Shown here: in pieces, positions 9,143 through 17,486 of the stretch
Layout: each line of letters starts with the position of its first letter
How positions within the stretch are numbered: position 1 is the first letter of the stretch
Source: Granulosicoccus sp045106475
GTDB taxonomy: Bacteria > Pseudomonadota > Gammaproteobacteria > Granulosicoccales > Granulosicoccaceae
Length of the DNA: 64,000 bases
NCBI GenBank assembly: GCA_045106475.1
Contig: JBGCEO010000068.1
Location: forward strand, 5,067 to 69,066
Direction of reading: 5' to 3'
Translations under genes and position numbers: made by a program
Notes under the pieces: generated by a model
Seen by the model: the letters and a program-made list of their open reading frames with translations, nothing else
What the model was told of the DNA's origin: nothing
The model's database searches: none

Positions 9143-10768
9143 CTAGCGCTGATACACACGTATATAGTCAATCTCGAACTTTGCCGGAAATACGGTCGTG
9201 CTATCGGCGGGTCCGGGGAAATTCCCTCCCACAGCCAGGTTGGCGATGATGTACATCTGTTCATCGGACACCTGATCACCTTCGAGCCGAGCAGTTTCTA
9301 CATCGTCCACAAACCACACAATTAAACCTGGCTCCCAATCTACTCGATAGGTATGAAAATCCTTAGAGAAATCGTCGATACCTGAGCGCAGTTCGGTCGA
9401 CACTCTATCAGTGAAGAAACCATCCCCGTCATTATCCTGCTGATAGTGATACGCGTGATTGGCGGTGGTGAGCTGATCACCGATTGCCTCGATGATGTCA
9501 ATTTCAGGATCTTCTGGCTGATCTTGCTTGTAGTAGGCATTTAACAACCAGAATGCACTCCAGAGTCCCTTACCGGCTGGCATACGCGCCCGGGCTTCCA
9601 CTCGTCCATATTTAAATCTGAAGGAGTTATAACTGGTAATTATTCCAGAAAGGTAAGGTTGGCGATTAAGCGCAAAACTATTATCTGCCGTGTTAAGTAC
9701 CCGGGTGGTTTGATCAACAAGATTGCCATCCGCATCGAGTGCGACGACCCTGAACTTACGATCTACACCGGGTATCAAGTCATCAATAAATAAAGACCTG
9801 CCATCCGTGTTTACTATGAATTCGTTATTGTCATAAATATCATAACGACGTGCGCCTCTTACCGAATTCCAGGATATGTCTGCAGTAAACTTGGAATAGA
9901 TAGAAGCGCGAATAAGCAGACGATCGGATGGAGCATCGGCTGCCGTTGTACCATCGCCGGTATTGAGTACCACCTCTTGGCGAATGATCTCTTCTTCACA
10001 ACGATCAAACGCCACTACCTCGTATGCATAATTCCTACCTTCTTCAAGACCTACATCATATAGGCTATTAAAGCCAACACCTTGCAGTGAGCGATAAAGC
10101 ACACCATCCCTGTAAACCTCATAACGCGAAGCACGATTTGGCGTTGACCAACTAAGCTCAGCCACCTGTGGCGCATAGACTCGTGAAGTAACACCCAGCG
10201 TAAAAGCTTCGTCAGCGAACGGCCTGGAGCGTTCAGTGGTATTAATGGTGAGTTGAGCGGCAACCAGGTGATTGCCGGCCTGATCCCGTGCAACCACTTC
10301 ATACGCGTAATCAATACCCTCACGCAAACTACTTTGCAGGAACGAACCACCTGTGGCTGTTCCCTGGAACACATCATCACGATACACGTCATAGCGCACT
10401 GCATTGACAGGTGTTCGCCACAGCAGCTCTATCGTATCCTCCGAATAGATAGAGCGAGTTAAATAAAGCCGGGATCTATCAAACGGTGTCTTGATAGCCT
10501 CGATGGACAACACACCGTTCGCTAGCCTGAACGGGTCATAGTCAAACTGACCTTCGTTCACGTAATACTGCGTCTCATTGTTGATGATAACGCCAGGGCC
10601 CCACAAAAATTCTGTAGTCCAGCGACCTCGATCAAGGGTGCTACCACTGAAATTCTCCTCAAACACTAATTGATACTCTGCTTGAGGATCGGGCAGCTTG
10701 CAGGTATCAGCGTGCGTGCTGAAAGCGAAAAAGTATGCGCTCAGGAACAGTAAGCAGCGGCTTTGCAT
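9143..10768 (-). CDS. Secreted GH16 glycoside hydrolase with three nested Fn3-like modules
   Basis: Numbered from the ATG at 10768 (541 residues). A signal peptide occupies about residues 1-20 (MQSRCLLFLSAYFFAFSTHA). The GH16 fold starts at about 32 (YQLVFEENFSGSTLDRGRW). It is interrupted after GVLSIEAIKTPFD (about 97) by three similar ~80-residue modules (about 103-180, 190-271, 283-361), each with a W-x-x-x-x-x-A-x-R-Y-D/E-V/I-Y pattern and ending FRVVALD or YEVVAxD. The fold resumes at YLSGIITSYNSFRFKYGRVEAR with the catalytic motif E422-I-D424-I-I-E427 and ends WFVDD...FEIDYIRVYQR. The family acts on beta-1,3/1,4-glucans or marine galactans such as laminarin, agar and carrageenan; the sub-specificity is unresolved. 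The frame extends upstream to a GTG at 10864, but the signal peptide favours 10768. Confidence 0.85.
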   Translation of the reverse strand: MQSRCLLFLSAYFFAFSTHADTCKLPDPQAEYQLVFEENFSGSTLDRGRWTTEFLWGPGVIINNETQYYVNEGQFDYDPFRLANGVLSIEAIKTPFDRSRLYLTRSIYSEDTIELLWRTPVNAVRYDVYRDDVFQGTATGGSFLQSSLREGIDYAYEVVARDQAGNHLVAAQLTINTTERSRPFADEAFTLGVTSRVYAPQVAELSWSTPNRASRYEVYRDGVLYRSLQGVGFNSLYDVGLEEGRNYAYEVVAFDRCEEEIIRQEVVLNTGDGTTAADAPSDRLLIRASIYSKFTADISWNSVRGARRYDIYDNNEFIVNTDGRSLFIDDLIPGVDRKFRVVALDADGNLVDQTTRVLNTADNSFALNRQPYLSGIITSYNSFRFKYGRVEARARMPAGKGLWSAFWLLNAYYKQDQPEDPEIDIIEAIGDQLTTANHAYHYQQDNDGDGFFTDRVSTELRSGIDDFSKDFHTYRVDWEPGLIVWFVDDVETARLEGDQVSDEQMYIIANLAVGGNFPGPADSTTVFPAKFEIDYIRVYQR

Positions 10769-10880
10769 GGGCAGTGTAAATCGACTCAAGAAGATATCTT
10801 GAATACTACAACGCCGAACAATAGCCCCCGACGGTAGGATTACCGACGAGGGCAGATTGATCACAAAATTTTACGTTGTG

Positions 10881-10900
10881 AAAACCGGATTGCAGGTTTT
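10881..10900 (-). terminator. Weak stem-loop downstream of the family 5 binding protein
   Basis: AAAACC (10881-10886) can pair with GGTTTT (10895-10900) across an 8-nt loop, giving a T-rich 3' side on the minus strand just after the binding-protein stop. The stem is only six pairs, so this is tentative. Confidence 0.3.
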
Positions 10901-10913
10901 ACGAGCCAAGCGC

Positions 10914-12503
10914 CTAGTTAATAGTTACCCAGCGCAAAATGAAAAAATTATCGCTACGCTGCGTCAACTCAACATTATCTTTTGATGCCCAGATCAAAGG
11001 CTGTACATACAATGGAATATAGGCATTGTCGTCTTGCATCGCACCATGCACCTCATCGACCATCGCCTGGCGTTTGCCTTCATCCAGCTCAGTCTGAATC
11101 ATCGGCAACAGTTCATCGATACGTGCATTTGAATATCCACCAAAATTCCAGCTACCGAGTTTCTTTTCAGAGTTCGGTGTTGAAGCCAGGAAACGTATCG
11201 GGTGTTCTGCATCAAACGTTCCCGGTGACCAGCCCAGCAGATACATATCGAATTTGTCTTCACGCAGCTCTGGCCAGTAATTTCTGACCGGCATGCTCGA
11301 CAGCTTGGCCTTCAAACCCACTTTTGCCATCATCGATGCGGCAGCCTTGCAAATAGATTCATCGTTGATGTATCGATCATTAGGGCACTGCAGACCAAAG
11401 CTGAATCCATCTGGATACCCGGCCTCAGCCAATAGTGATTTGGCAGCTTCTGGATCGTATGGAAGTCTGGTACTCAAACTTGTGGAATAGCCATTCATGT
11501 TAGCTGACACAAGCTGAGAGGCAGCTTGTGCATTCCCCAACATGATCTTGGATATCAAGGTATCAACATTGATCGATTGGTAAGCAGCCTGACGTACCCG
11601 CACATCCTGAAATGGATTTTTACCTTCCACATCGTCGGAGAACATCAGGGCATCTGAGTCGTGCTTGAAACCGAACATGATGACCCGTGCCTCGATACCT
11701 TCGTGGACAGTGAAGCCCGAGCGCTCTTTCATACGGGGTACATCCTGCAGCGGAATGGGTGATATGAAATCAATTTCCCCGGATAATAAAGCCGCCATGC
11801 CAGTAGCACTTTGACCAATGGGTGTGAAGATCGCCTTGGTGATATTGGATTCAGCTGTATCCCACCAATCGGCAAAAGGTGTTAGCTCGGTGCGCACACC
11901 GGGGTCTCTCATAGACACGGTATAAGCGCCAGTGCCGTTGGCATTACGAGTGGCAAAATTCTCTGCCTCTTTGGAGGGGCGCTGAGCAGCATTGGAATCA
12001 GCCCAGTCACGATCCATGATCATGAAATTAGCAATGGAACTGGGGAATAATGGATTAGGCGCTTTGGTAAGAAAATCAATTGTGAGTTCGTCAATAACCC
12101 TGACTTCACTGACAGGCGCAAACCAGGAGCGTGCATCAGACTCTTCCGAAGAGGCCCTCTCATACGAGAACAACACATCATCGGCTGTAAACGCGGCGCC
12201 GTCGTGAAAGACAACACCTTCGCGCAAGTTGAATCGCCAACCACCTTCCTCAAGCTTCTCCCAACTCTTTGCCAACGCAGGTTCAATCTGCATTTGCTTG
12301 TCTCGACGAACCAGCCCTTCATAAACGTTATTGAGAAACCCCAGAACCGGAGCGGTATTACTGGCATGCGGATCGAGAGTCTGCGGATCAGTAGTACCAG
12401 CCCAGCGAAACGTTTCTGCGTGACTGCTTAGTGGTATGGCCGCACTCAATCCAGCGGCAAAAAACCATGCAAGCTGTTTTGTTGTTGTGTATCTACGCTT
12501 CAT
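10914..12503 (-). CDS. ABC transporter substrate-binding protein, family 5 (peptide/opine type)
   Basis: A periplasmic binding protein of 529 residues with a Sec signal peptide (about 1-29, MKRRYTTTKQLAWFFAAGLSAAIPLSSHA). The family start follows (TFRWAGTTDPQTLDPHASN), then the SBP_bac_5 blocks PALAKSWEKLEEGGWRFNLREGVVFHDGAAFTADDVLFSYER and VRVRQAAYQSINVDTLISKIMLG, and the late YIPLYVQPLIWASKD. There is no lipobox Cys, so it should be soluble. No permease or ATPase lies beside it. It may serve the Dpp-type transporter at 3944-7608, which lacks its own binding protein; this pairing is inferred from proximity and family only. Confidence 0.88.
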   Translation of the reverse strand: MKRRYTTTKQLAWFFAAGLSAAIPLSSHAETFRWAGTTDPQTLDPHASNTAPVLGFLNNVYEGLVRRDKQMQIEPALAKSWEKLEEGGWRFNLREGVVFHDGAAFTADDVLFSYERASSEESDARSWFAPVSEVRVIDELTIDFLTKAPNPLFPSSIANFMIMDRDWADSNAAQRPSKEAENFATRNANGTGAYTVSMRDPGVRTELTPFADWWDTAESNITKAIFTPIGQSATGMAALLSGEIDFISPIPLQDVPRMKERSGFTVHEGIEARVIMFGFKHDSDALMFSDDVEGKNPFQDVRVRQAAYQSINVDTLISKIMLGNAQAASQLVSANMNGYSTSLSTRLPYDPEAAKSLLAEAGYPDGFSFGLQCPNDRYINDESICKAAASMMAKVGLKAKLSSMPVRNYWPELREDKFDMYLLGWSPGTFDAEHPIRFLASTPNSEKKLGSWNFGGYSNARIDELLPMIQTELDEGKRQAMVDEVHGAMQDDNAYIPLYVQPLIWASKDNVELTQRSDNFFILRWVTIN

Positions 12504-12534
12504 ATATCTGTTCCCTGTTTTGACCTATTGGATG

Positions 12535-13125
12535 TTAGCTCTGCAGCGCTCGTTCAAGAAAATCGAGGCGATCCTGCCCCCAGAACAACTCGCCATCTAA
12601 AACGTATGTTGGTGAACCAAACACATCCCTGTCATGTGCTTGTTTAGTAGTATCCATGAGTTGCTGTTTCATCGAATCACTGTTGGCGGCACTTAGAAGA
12701 GCTGCACCATCCAGCCCACACTCATTGGCTATATCACGCAATGTGTCCGGATCTGCCAGGTTCCGTTCATCACGCCAAACCGCTGTCAACATAGCATCGC
12801 TTAGCGATGCAGCGGCATCGACACTTGATGCGTAAACCATGCAGGCAGCTGTTGTCTGATCCACCGGAAAGAAAGCCGGCTCAAGATTCATTGGCACGTC
12901 AAGATGGGCCGACCAGCGCTTGAGCTCGTCCATGCGATAACGTTGGCGCGATGGGTGCCGCTTTGCAGGAGGCAAACCACCCATATTGCCAAAGGTCTGA
13001 CCGACATCGATAGGCAGGTAGTTGACTGTTATACCCGTTCGATCCTTGAGACTGTTGAAGCGCTCTATGGCCAGATAACTCCACGGAGAAATCAGGAAAT
13101 GGTAATAATCAACAGTCTTCGACAC
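12535..13125 (-). CDS. 2-hydroxychromene-2-carboxylate isomerase-like DsbA-fold protein
   Basis: With the GTG at 13125 the product is 196 residues, typical for this GST-kappa/HCCA-isomerase family. It opens with VDYYHFLISPWSYLAIERF, where the family normally has DFxSPYSYLA with the glutathione-activating Ser. It ends with the conserved FGSPTYVLDGELFWGQDRLDFLERAL. The frame extends to 13353, but that would overlap the divergent MFS gene and adds no family sequence; GTG at 13152 is an alternative start. These enzymes perform glutathione-dependent isomerisation in aromatic degradation or uncharacterised thiol chemistry. No aromatic pathway genes are adjacent, so the actual reaction is unknown. 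Confidence 0.75.
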   Translation of the reverse strand: MSKTVDYYHFLISPWSYLAIERFNSLKDRTGITVNYLPIDVGQTFGNMGGLPPAKRHPSRQRYRMDELKRWSAHLDVPMNLEPAFFPVDQTTAACMVYASSVDAAASLSDAMLTAVWRDERNLADPDTLRDIANECGLDGAALLSAANSDSMKQQLMDTTKQAHDRDVFGSPTYVLDGELFWGQDRLDFLERALQS

Positions 13126-13278
13126 AGTATATTGGCGTCCGATAAAATTCACGGTTAAGCCCAGTATACCTATAGCACTGTCGCATCCGCGACATGCTCT
13201 GATAAATCGACCGATTTTCCCGACTAAATACCAGTCAAGCACCCTTGCAAAGCACGCGCAACCTGCCAAACTCGCCCG

Positions 13279-14616
13279 ATGTTTCTTGTTCTCAAACAAA
13301 CCTGGCCCTTGATGCTGGGCATGCTGATTTTGATGCTGGGCAATGGATTGCAAGGCACCCTGCTGGGTGTGCGTGGATCCCTGGAAGAGATCGATTCAGC
13401 CACCATGGGTTACATCATGTCCGGCTACTTTGTGGGGTTTCTAGGGGGCTCCAAAGCCACGCCCATTATGCTGCAGTGGGTGGGTCATGTGCGCGTCTTT
13501 GCCGCACTTGGCTCGTTTGTATCAGCGGCCTTTATCATGTACGCCGCAGTCATCGATCCCATTGCCTGGTGGTTACTGCGCGTCCTGGTCGGTTTTTGTT
13601 TTTCCGGTATCTATGTAGTAGCCGAGAGCTGGCTGAATCACTCTGCCTCAAATGAATCACGAGGCCAGGCATTGTCGCTTTATATGATTGTACAAATGGG
13701 GGGCATGGTGCTAGGCCAGCTATTACTGAACATAGCTGATCCTGCTGGCTATGATCTGTTTGTGCTGATTACGGTTCTGGTCTCTCTGTCGTTTGCACCC
13801 ATACTTCTGTCTTCCTCGTCCAATGCACCCGTACTTTCATCGACACGAGCGATGTCATTAAAGCAATTGATCAAGACATCACCACTGGCCTGTTTTGGCA
13901 TTCTTTTACTCGGCGGTATCTACTCAGTTCTCTATGCCATGTCGCCGATTTACGCCACTGAACGGGGTCTCTCAATCTCGCAAACCTCGTATTTCATCAC
14001 CGGTATTTTTGCGGGGGCCATGATTTTCCAATACCCGATAGGCTGGTTATCCGACCGCATCGATCGAAGATTTCTGATAATTGGTGTCACCGCCCTGAGC
14101 TCTGCAGTGGCCATGCTTGGCATGTATCAGGGTGACAACTTCACCGTACTATTGATATCGGCTGTTCTGCTGGGCGGGACTGCCAATCCTCTGTATTCAC
14201 TTTTGGTGGCCTATGCAAACGACTACCTTGAAAAGGACCAGATGGGTGCTGCCGCTGGTGGCTTGCTGTTTATCAATGGATGTGGAGCGATGACGGGGCC
14301 GATAGTGGTTGGCTATGCTATGTCCAATTTAGGACTCGAATGGTATTTCGTTACCTTACTGCTTCTGTCCAGTTCTATCTGTCTGTATGCGATATACCGT
14401 ATCAGCCAAAGAGAATACACCATTATCGATGAGTCGGCCCCATACTTACCCATTTCGTCCCGCACAAGTAGTCTTGCCACGGAGTTTGCGATTGAGGCCG
14501 CTGAAGATGACCTACTTGAGGAGCTTGAAGAGTCCGAAGAGATTTTCGAATCTCGGTATTATGAAAGCGAAGAACCCTCTTTGGATAACGATCAGGAATC
14601 TTCAGACAAACGCTGA
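13279..14616 (+). CDS. MFS transporter (YcaD-like)
   Basis: A 445-residue integral membrane protein with twelve predicted spans in two six-helix halves. It carries the MFS loop motif GWLSDRIDRR after the eighth span and the helix-5 region LRVLVGFCFSGIYVVAESWLN characteristic of YcaD-type transporters. The C-terminal ~55 residues form a strongly acidic cytoplasmic tail (EAAEDDLLEELEESEEIFES) unusual for the family. The gene is divergent from the HCCA-isomerase-like gene and its last 25 bp overlap the 3' end of the convergent EamA gene. Substrate unknown. Confidence 0.85.
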   Translation: MFLVLKQTWPLMLGMLILMLGNGLQGTLLGVRGSLEEIDSATMGYIMSGYFVGFLGGSKATPIMLQWVGHVRVFAALGSFVSAAFIMYAAVIDPIAWWLLRVLVGFCFSGIYVVAESWLNHSASNESRGQALSLYMIVQMGGMVLGQLLLNIADPAGYDLFVLITVLVSLSFAPILLSSSSNAPVLSSTRAMSLKQLIKTSPLACFGILLLGGIYSVLYAMSPIYATERGLSISQTSYFITGIFAGAMIFQYPIGWLSDRIDRRFLIIGVTALSSAVAMLGMYQGDNFTVLLISAVLLGGTANPLYSLLVAYANDYLEKDQMGAAAGGLLFINGCGAMTGPIVVGYAMSNLGLEWYFVTLLLLSSSICLYAIYRISQREYTIIDESAPYLPISSRTSSLATEFAIEAAEDDLLEELEESEEIFESRYYESEEPSLDNDQESSDKR

Positions 14617-15488
14617 AGCTTCAAGCGTCGAGTGTTTACAAATTCTCTGTACAGTGTAAATAGCCCCATTGATACCACAATGGCAGAACCAATAAGGGTG
14701 AAGCTATCCGGCACCTCAGCATAGAAAAGGTACCCCAAAAAAATGCTCCACAACAAACTGGTGTAGCGATAGGGCACGACATAAGACACCTCACCGGTAC
14801 GCATCGCCAACACGATAAACTGATAGCCAAAAAACAGGAATATCGACGCGAGCATCAGCATCTTTAGTTGATGAAAATCAGGTTGCACCCAATTGCCCTT
14901 TATCAGAAGCGTTGCGAATCCGAATAATGTAACCAGAAAGGCCGTAGCTGCTGATACCAATAAGGAAGGTAAGCTCTCAGGCAATGCGCGCGAAGCCAGA
15001 TCACGAGCTGCGGCAAACAGTACAGAAACAACAACCAGCAAAGACGCCATTTCAAACCCATCTACTCCGGGCCGAATAATGATCAGTACACCCAAAAAAC
15101 CAATGGTAATCGCAAGCCATCGCCGCCATCCAACCGGCTCAGCAAACACAAGTGTAGCGCCAACAGTTACAGCCAGCGGCAAGGCTTGAAGAATGGCCGA
15201 TATGTTGGCCAACGGCAGAGTGGCAAGCGCTGCAAGAAAAAGCAGGGTTGAGCCTAGTTCCATGGACGCACGAAAACCGACCAATGGCGTAAATATGTCC
15301 TTGATACGCAGCAGCAATCCCTGCTGCCACAACAACGCAATAATCAACACACTCAAACTCAGGCCACGTAGGGCCATCACCTGTGAAATGGGCAGCGCGC
15401 TACCCAATGACTTGACCAGGGCATCGTTGATCGTAAAACCTGCCATAGCCAATACCATGTAGAGACTAGCCCTGATATTGGGGGACAT
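14592..15488 (-). CDS. EamA/DMT-family transporter
   Basis: A 298-residue membrane protein with ten hydrophobic segments forming two EamA repeats (starting MSPNIRASLYMVLAMAGFTINDALVKSLG). The arrangement resembles RhaT/YdcZ-like permeases of the drug/metabolite superfamily; the N-terminal FTINDALVK and LRGLS motifs recur in alphaproteobacterial and gammaproteobacterial EamA proteins of unknown substrate. I chose the ATG at 15488 over the GTG at 15500. Its 3' end overlaps the MFS gene by 25 bp tail-to-tail. It is downstream of glmS on the same strand, with a 134-bp gap. Confidence 0.83.
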   Translation of the reverse strand: MSPNIRASLYMVLAMAGFTINDALVKSLGSALPISQVMALRGLSLSVLIIALLWQQGLLLRIKDIFTPLVGFRASMELGSTLLFLAALATLPLANISAILQALPLAVTVGATLVFAEPVGWRRWLAITIGFLGVLIIIRPGVDGFEMASLLVVVSVLFAAARDLASRALPESLPSLLVSAATAFLVTLFGFATLLIKGNWVQPDFHQLKMLMLASIFLFFGYQFIVLAMRTGEVSYVVPYRYTSLLWSIFLGYLFYAEVPDSFTLIGSAIVVSMGLFTLYREFVNTRRLKLQRLSEDS

Positions 15489-15634
15489 ATGTTTGAACAC
15501 TGCCAGATACAGACTCTACGTCAATGGAACTTCAATGCCGCACAGTATGACGGCATTTACCAAATGGCGTGGTTCTAAATCAGTACTATCTGGTCGTCGC
15601 TACATAGCCTGTATAAGACGGTTCCCGCCTTGTA

Positions 15635-17467
15635 CTATTCAACTGTGACTGACTTAGCCAGATTTCTGGGTTGATCCACATCAGTCCCTTTTATAATAGC
15701 AACATGATAAGAGAGTAACTGCAGTGGGATCGTGTAGATTATCGGTGCGATTAGTGGGTCGCAATGCGGCACTTCCAACACGGTCATTGTCTGGTCGCTG
15801 ACAAATCGTGCTTGCTTGTCAGCGAACACATACATCAAGCCGCCACGTGCCCTGACCTCTTCTACGTTTGACTTGAGCTTTTCAACCAATTCATTGTTGG
15901 GGGCCACAACGATGACAGGCATATCTGCATCAATCAATGCCAGTGGGCCGTGTTTAAGCTCTCCTGCCGCATAGGCTTCAGCATGAATATAAGAAATCTC
16001 TTTAAGTTTTAAAGCACCCTCCATCGCTATAGGATACTGATCGCCACGCCCGAGAAACAGGCTATGATGTTTGTCAGCAAAATCCTCAGCCATACCCTGT
16101 ATAGCTTCATCCATACCCAAAGCCTGTTCAATTTTTGCCGGTAGACTCTGGAGCGCAGAAACGATCTGCTGCTCCTTTTGAGCACCCATCGCCTTATGGT
16201 GTCCTACAGCACCTGCCAACATCAACAGTGCAGAGAGTTGAACAGTAAAGGCTTTGGTGGAGGCAACCCCGATTTCCGCACCCGCTTTCATCAGATAAGT
16301 CATATCTGATTCACGCGTCAGCGATGAGCCGGCAACGTTGCAGATGGTCAGACTCGTCATGTATCCCTGTTGCTGAGCCAAACGCAAAGCTGCCAGAGTA
16401 TCGGCTGTTTCACCTGATTGAGAAATGGTGACAAGCAAGCTGTTAGGACGCACAAACGAGTTCCTGTAACGATACTCAGACGCTATCTCTACGTTGCAGG
16501 ACACACCGGCAAAATCTTCAAACCAGTACCGTGCGGTCATGCCTGCGTGGTAGCTGGTCCCGCAGGCAATGATCTGCACATGCTCTACTTCTTTTAACAG
16601 GTTTTGTGCATTTTCACCAAAAGCAGCATCAAGAATGCTCCCCTGATAAAGACGATCATCTAAAGTGCGTTGAATGGCAATGGGTTGTTCGTAGATTTCC
16701 TTTTGCATGTAGTGGCGATAGTTTCCCTTGTCGCCCGTATCATTGGATAAGGTTGATTCTTCTATACGCCGGTCTACATCATTGCCATCCACATCCACGA
16801 TAGAAACGCTATCGCGTGTGATCATGGCGACATCACCCTCTTCCAGGTAGGAAAAGCGACGGGTAACCGGCAACAGGGCCAACTGATCTGAGGCAATGAA
16901 GTGCTCACCCACACCATATCCGATAACCAGCGGACTTCCTGAGCGTGCAACAATGAGCTGCTCTACCTGGGTACGATCCATGATGACAGTGCCATAGGCA
17001 CCTTCGAGTTGAGGCACGGCTTTTCGCACGGCTTCAAACAAGTTGCTAGTCGATTTCAACTCGTGTTCGACCAGATGAGCAATGACTTCGGTATCGGTAT
17101 CTGAGCTGAACTCATAGCCCAAACCTTCCAGGCGCTCGCGCAGTTCTGCATGGTTTTCAATGATGCCGTTATGCACTACTGCAATCCGATCTGATGACAC
17201 ATGCGGATGCGCATTCGACTCATTAGGCTCACCATGAGTGGCCCAGCGCGTATGTGCGATACCTGTTCCACCGGGCATGCCAAATTGATCAACCGCTTCA
17301 ACCAGCTGCTTCACTTTACCCACTCTGCGCAATCGATTAAGCGCACCATCGGCACCCACAGTTGCAACTCCGGCAGAGTCATAGCCACGGTATTCCAGAC
17401 TTTGCAGTCCCATCAACAGTATATCTGCGACATCGCGTTGAGCGACTGCGCCTACTATTCCACACAT
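15635..17467 (-). CDS. glmS: Glutamine-fructose-6-phosphate aminotransferase (isomerizing)
   Basis: Converts fructose-6-phosphate and glutamine to glucosamine-6-phosphate, the first step toward UDP-GlcNAc for peptidoglycan and lipid A. The 610-residue protein has the usual length. The N-terminal glutaminase domain begins MCGIVGAV with Cys2 as nucleophile. Two SIS isomerase domains follow (TISQSGETADT around residue 350 and HAEAYAAGELKHGPLALID around 485), and the end NLAKSVTVE is canonical. It sits 19 bp downstream of glmU on the same strand. I see no glmS ribozyme-like leader; the short spacing implies co-transcription. Confidence 0.97.
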   Translation of the reverse strand: MCGIVGAVAQRDVADILLMGLQSLEYRGYDSAGVATVGADGALNRLRRVGKVKQLVEAVDQFGMPGGTGIAHTRWATHGEPNESNAHPHVSSDRIAVVHNGIIENHAELRERLEGLGYEFSSDTDTEVIAHLVEHELKSTSNLFEAVRKAVPQLEGAYGTVIMDRTQVEQLIVARSGSPLVIGYGVGEHFIASDQLALLPVTRRFSYLEEGDVAMITRDSVSIVDVDGNDVDRRIEESTLSNDTGDKGNYRHYMQKEIYEQPIAIQRTLDDRLYQGSILDAAFGENAQNLLKEVEHVQIIACGTSYHAGMTARYWFEDFAGVSCNVEIASEYRYRNSFVRPNSLLVTISQSGETADTLAALRLAQQQGYMTSLTICNVAGSSLTRESDMTYLMKAGAEIGVASTKAFTVQLSALLMLAGAVGHHKAMGAQKEQQIVSALQSLPAKIEQALGMDEAIQGMAEDFADKHHSLFLGRGDQYPIAMEGALKLKEISYIHAEAYAAGELKHGPLALIDADMPVIVVAPNNELVEKLKSNVEEVRARGGLMYVFADKQARFVSDQTMTVLEVPHCDPLIAPIIYTIPLQLLSYHVAIIKGTDVDQPRNLAKSVTVE

Positions 17468-17486
17468 AAAATTTATACGCCCTAAG

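Noticed and set aside
8831..9279. Minus-strand frames with periodic KQQSSKAA and FKRSSVQA peptides
   Set aside because: They are translations of the 8-bp tandem arrays (24-nt coding period) and overlap two well-supported genes; they have no family sequence or ribosome site.
12535..13353. Full-length frame of the HCCA-isomerase-like protein from 13353
   Set aside because: The extra ~76 residues overlap the start of the divergent MFS gene and show no family sequence.
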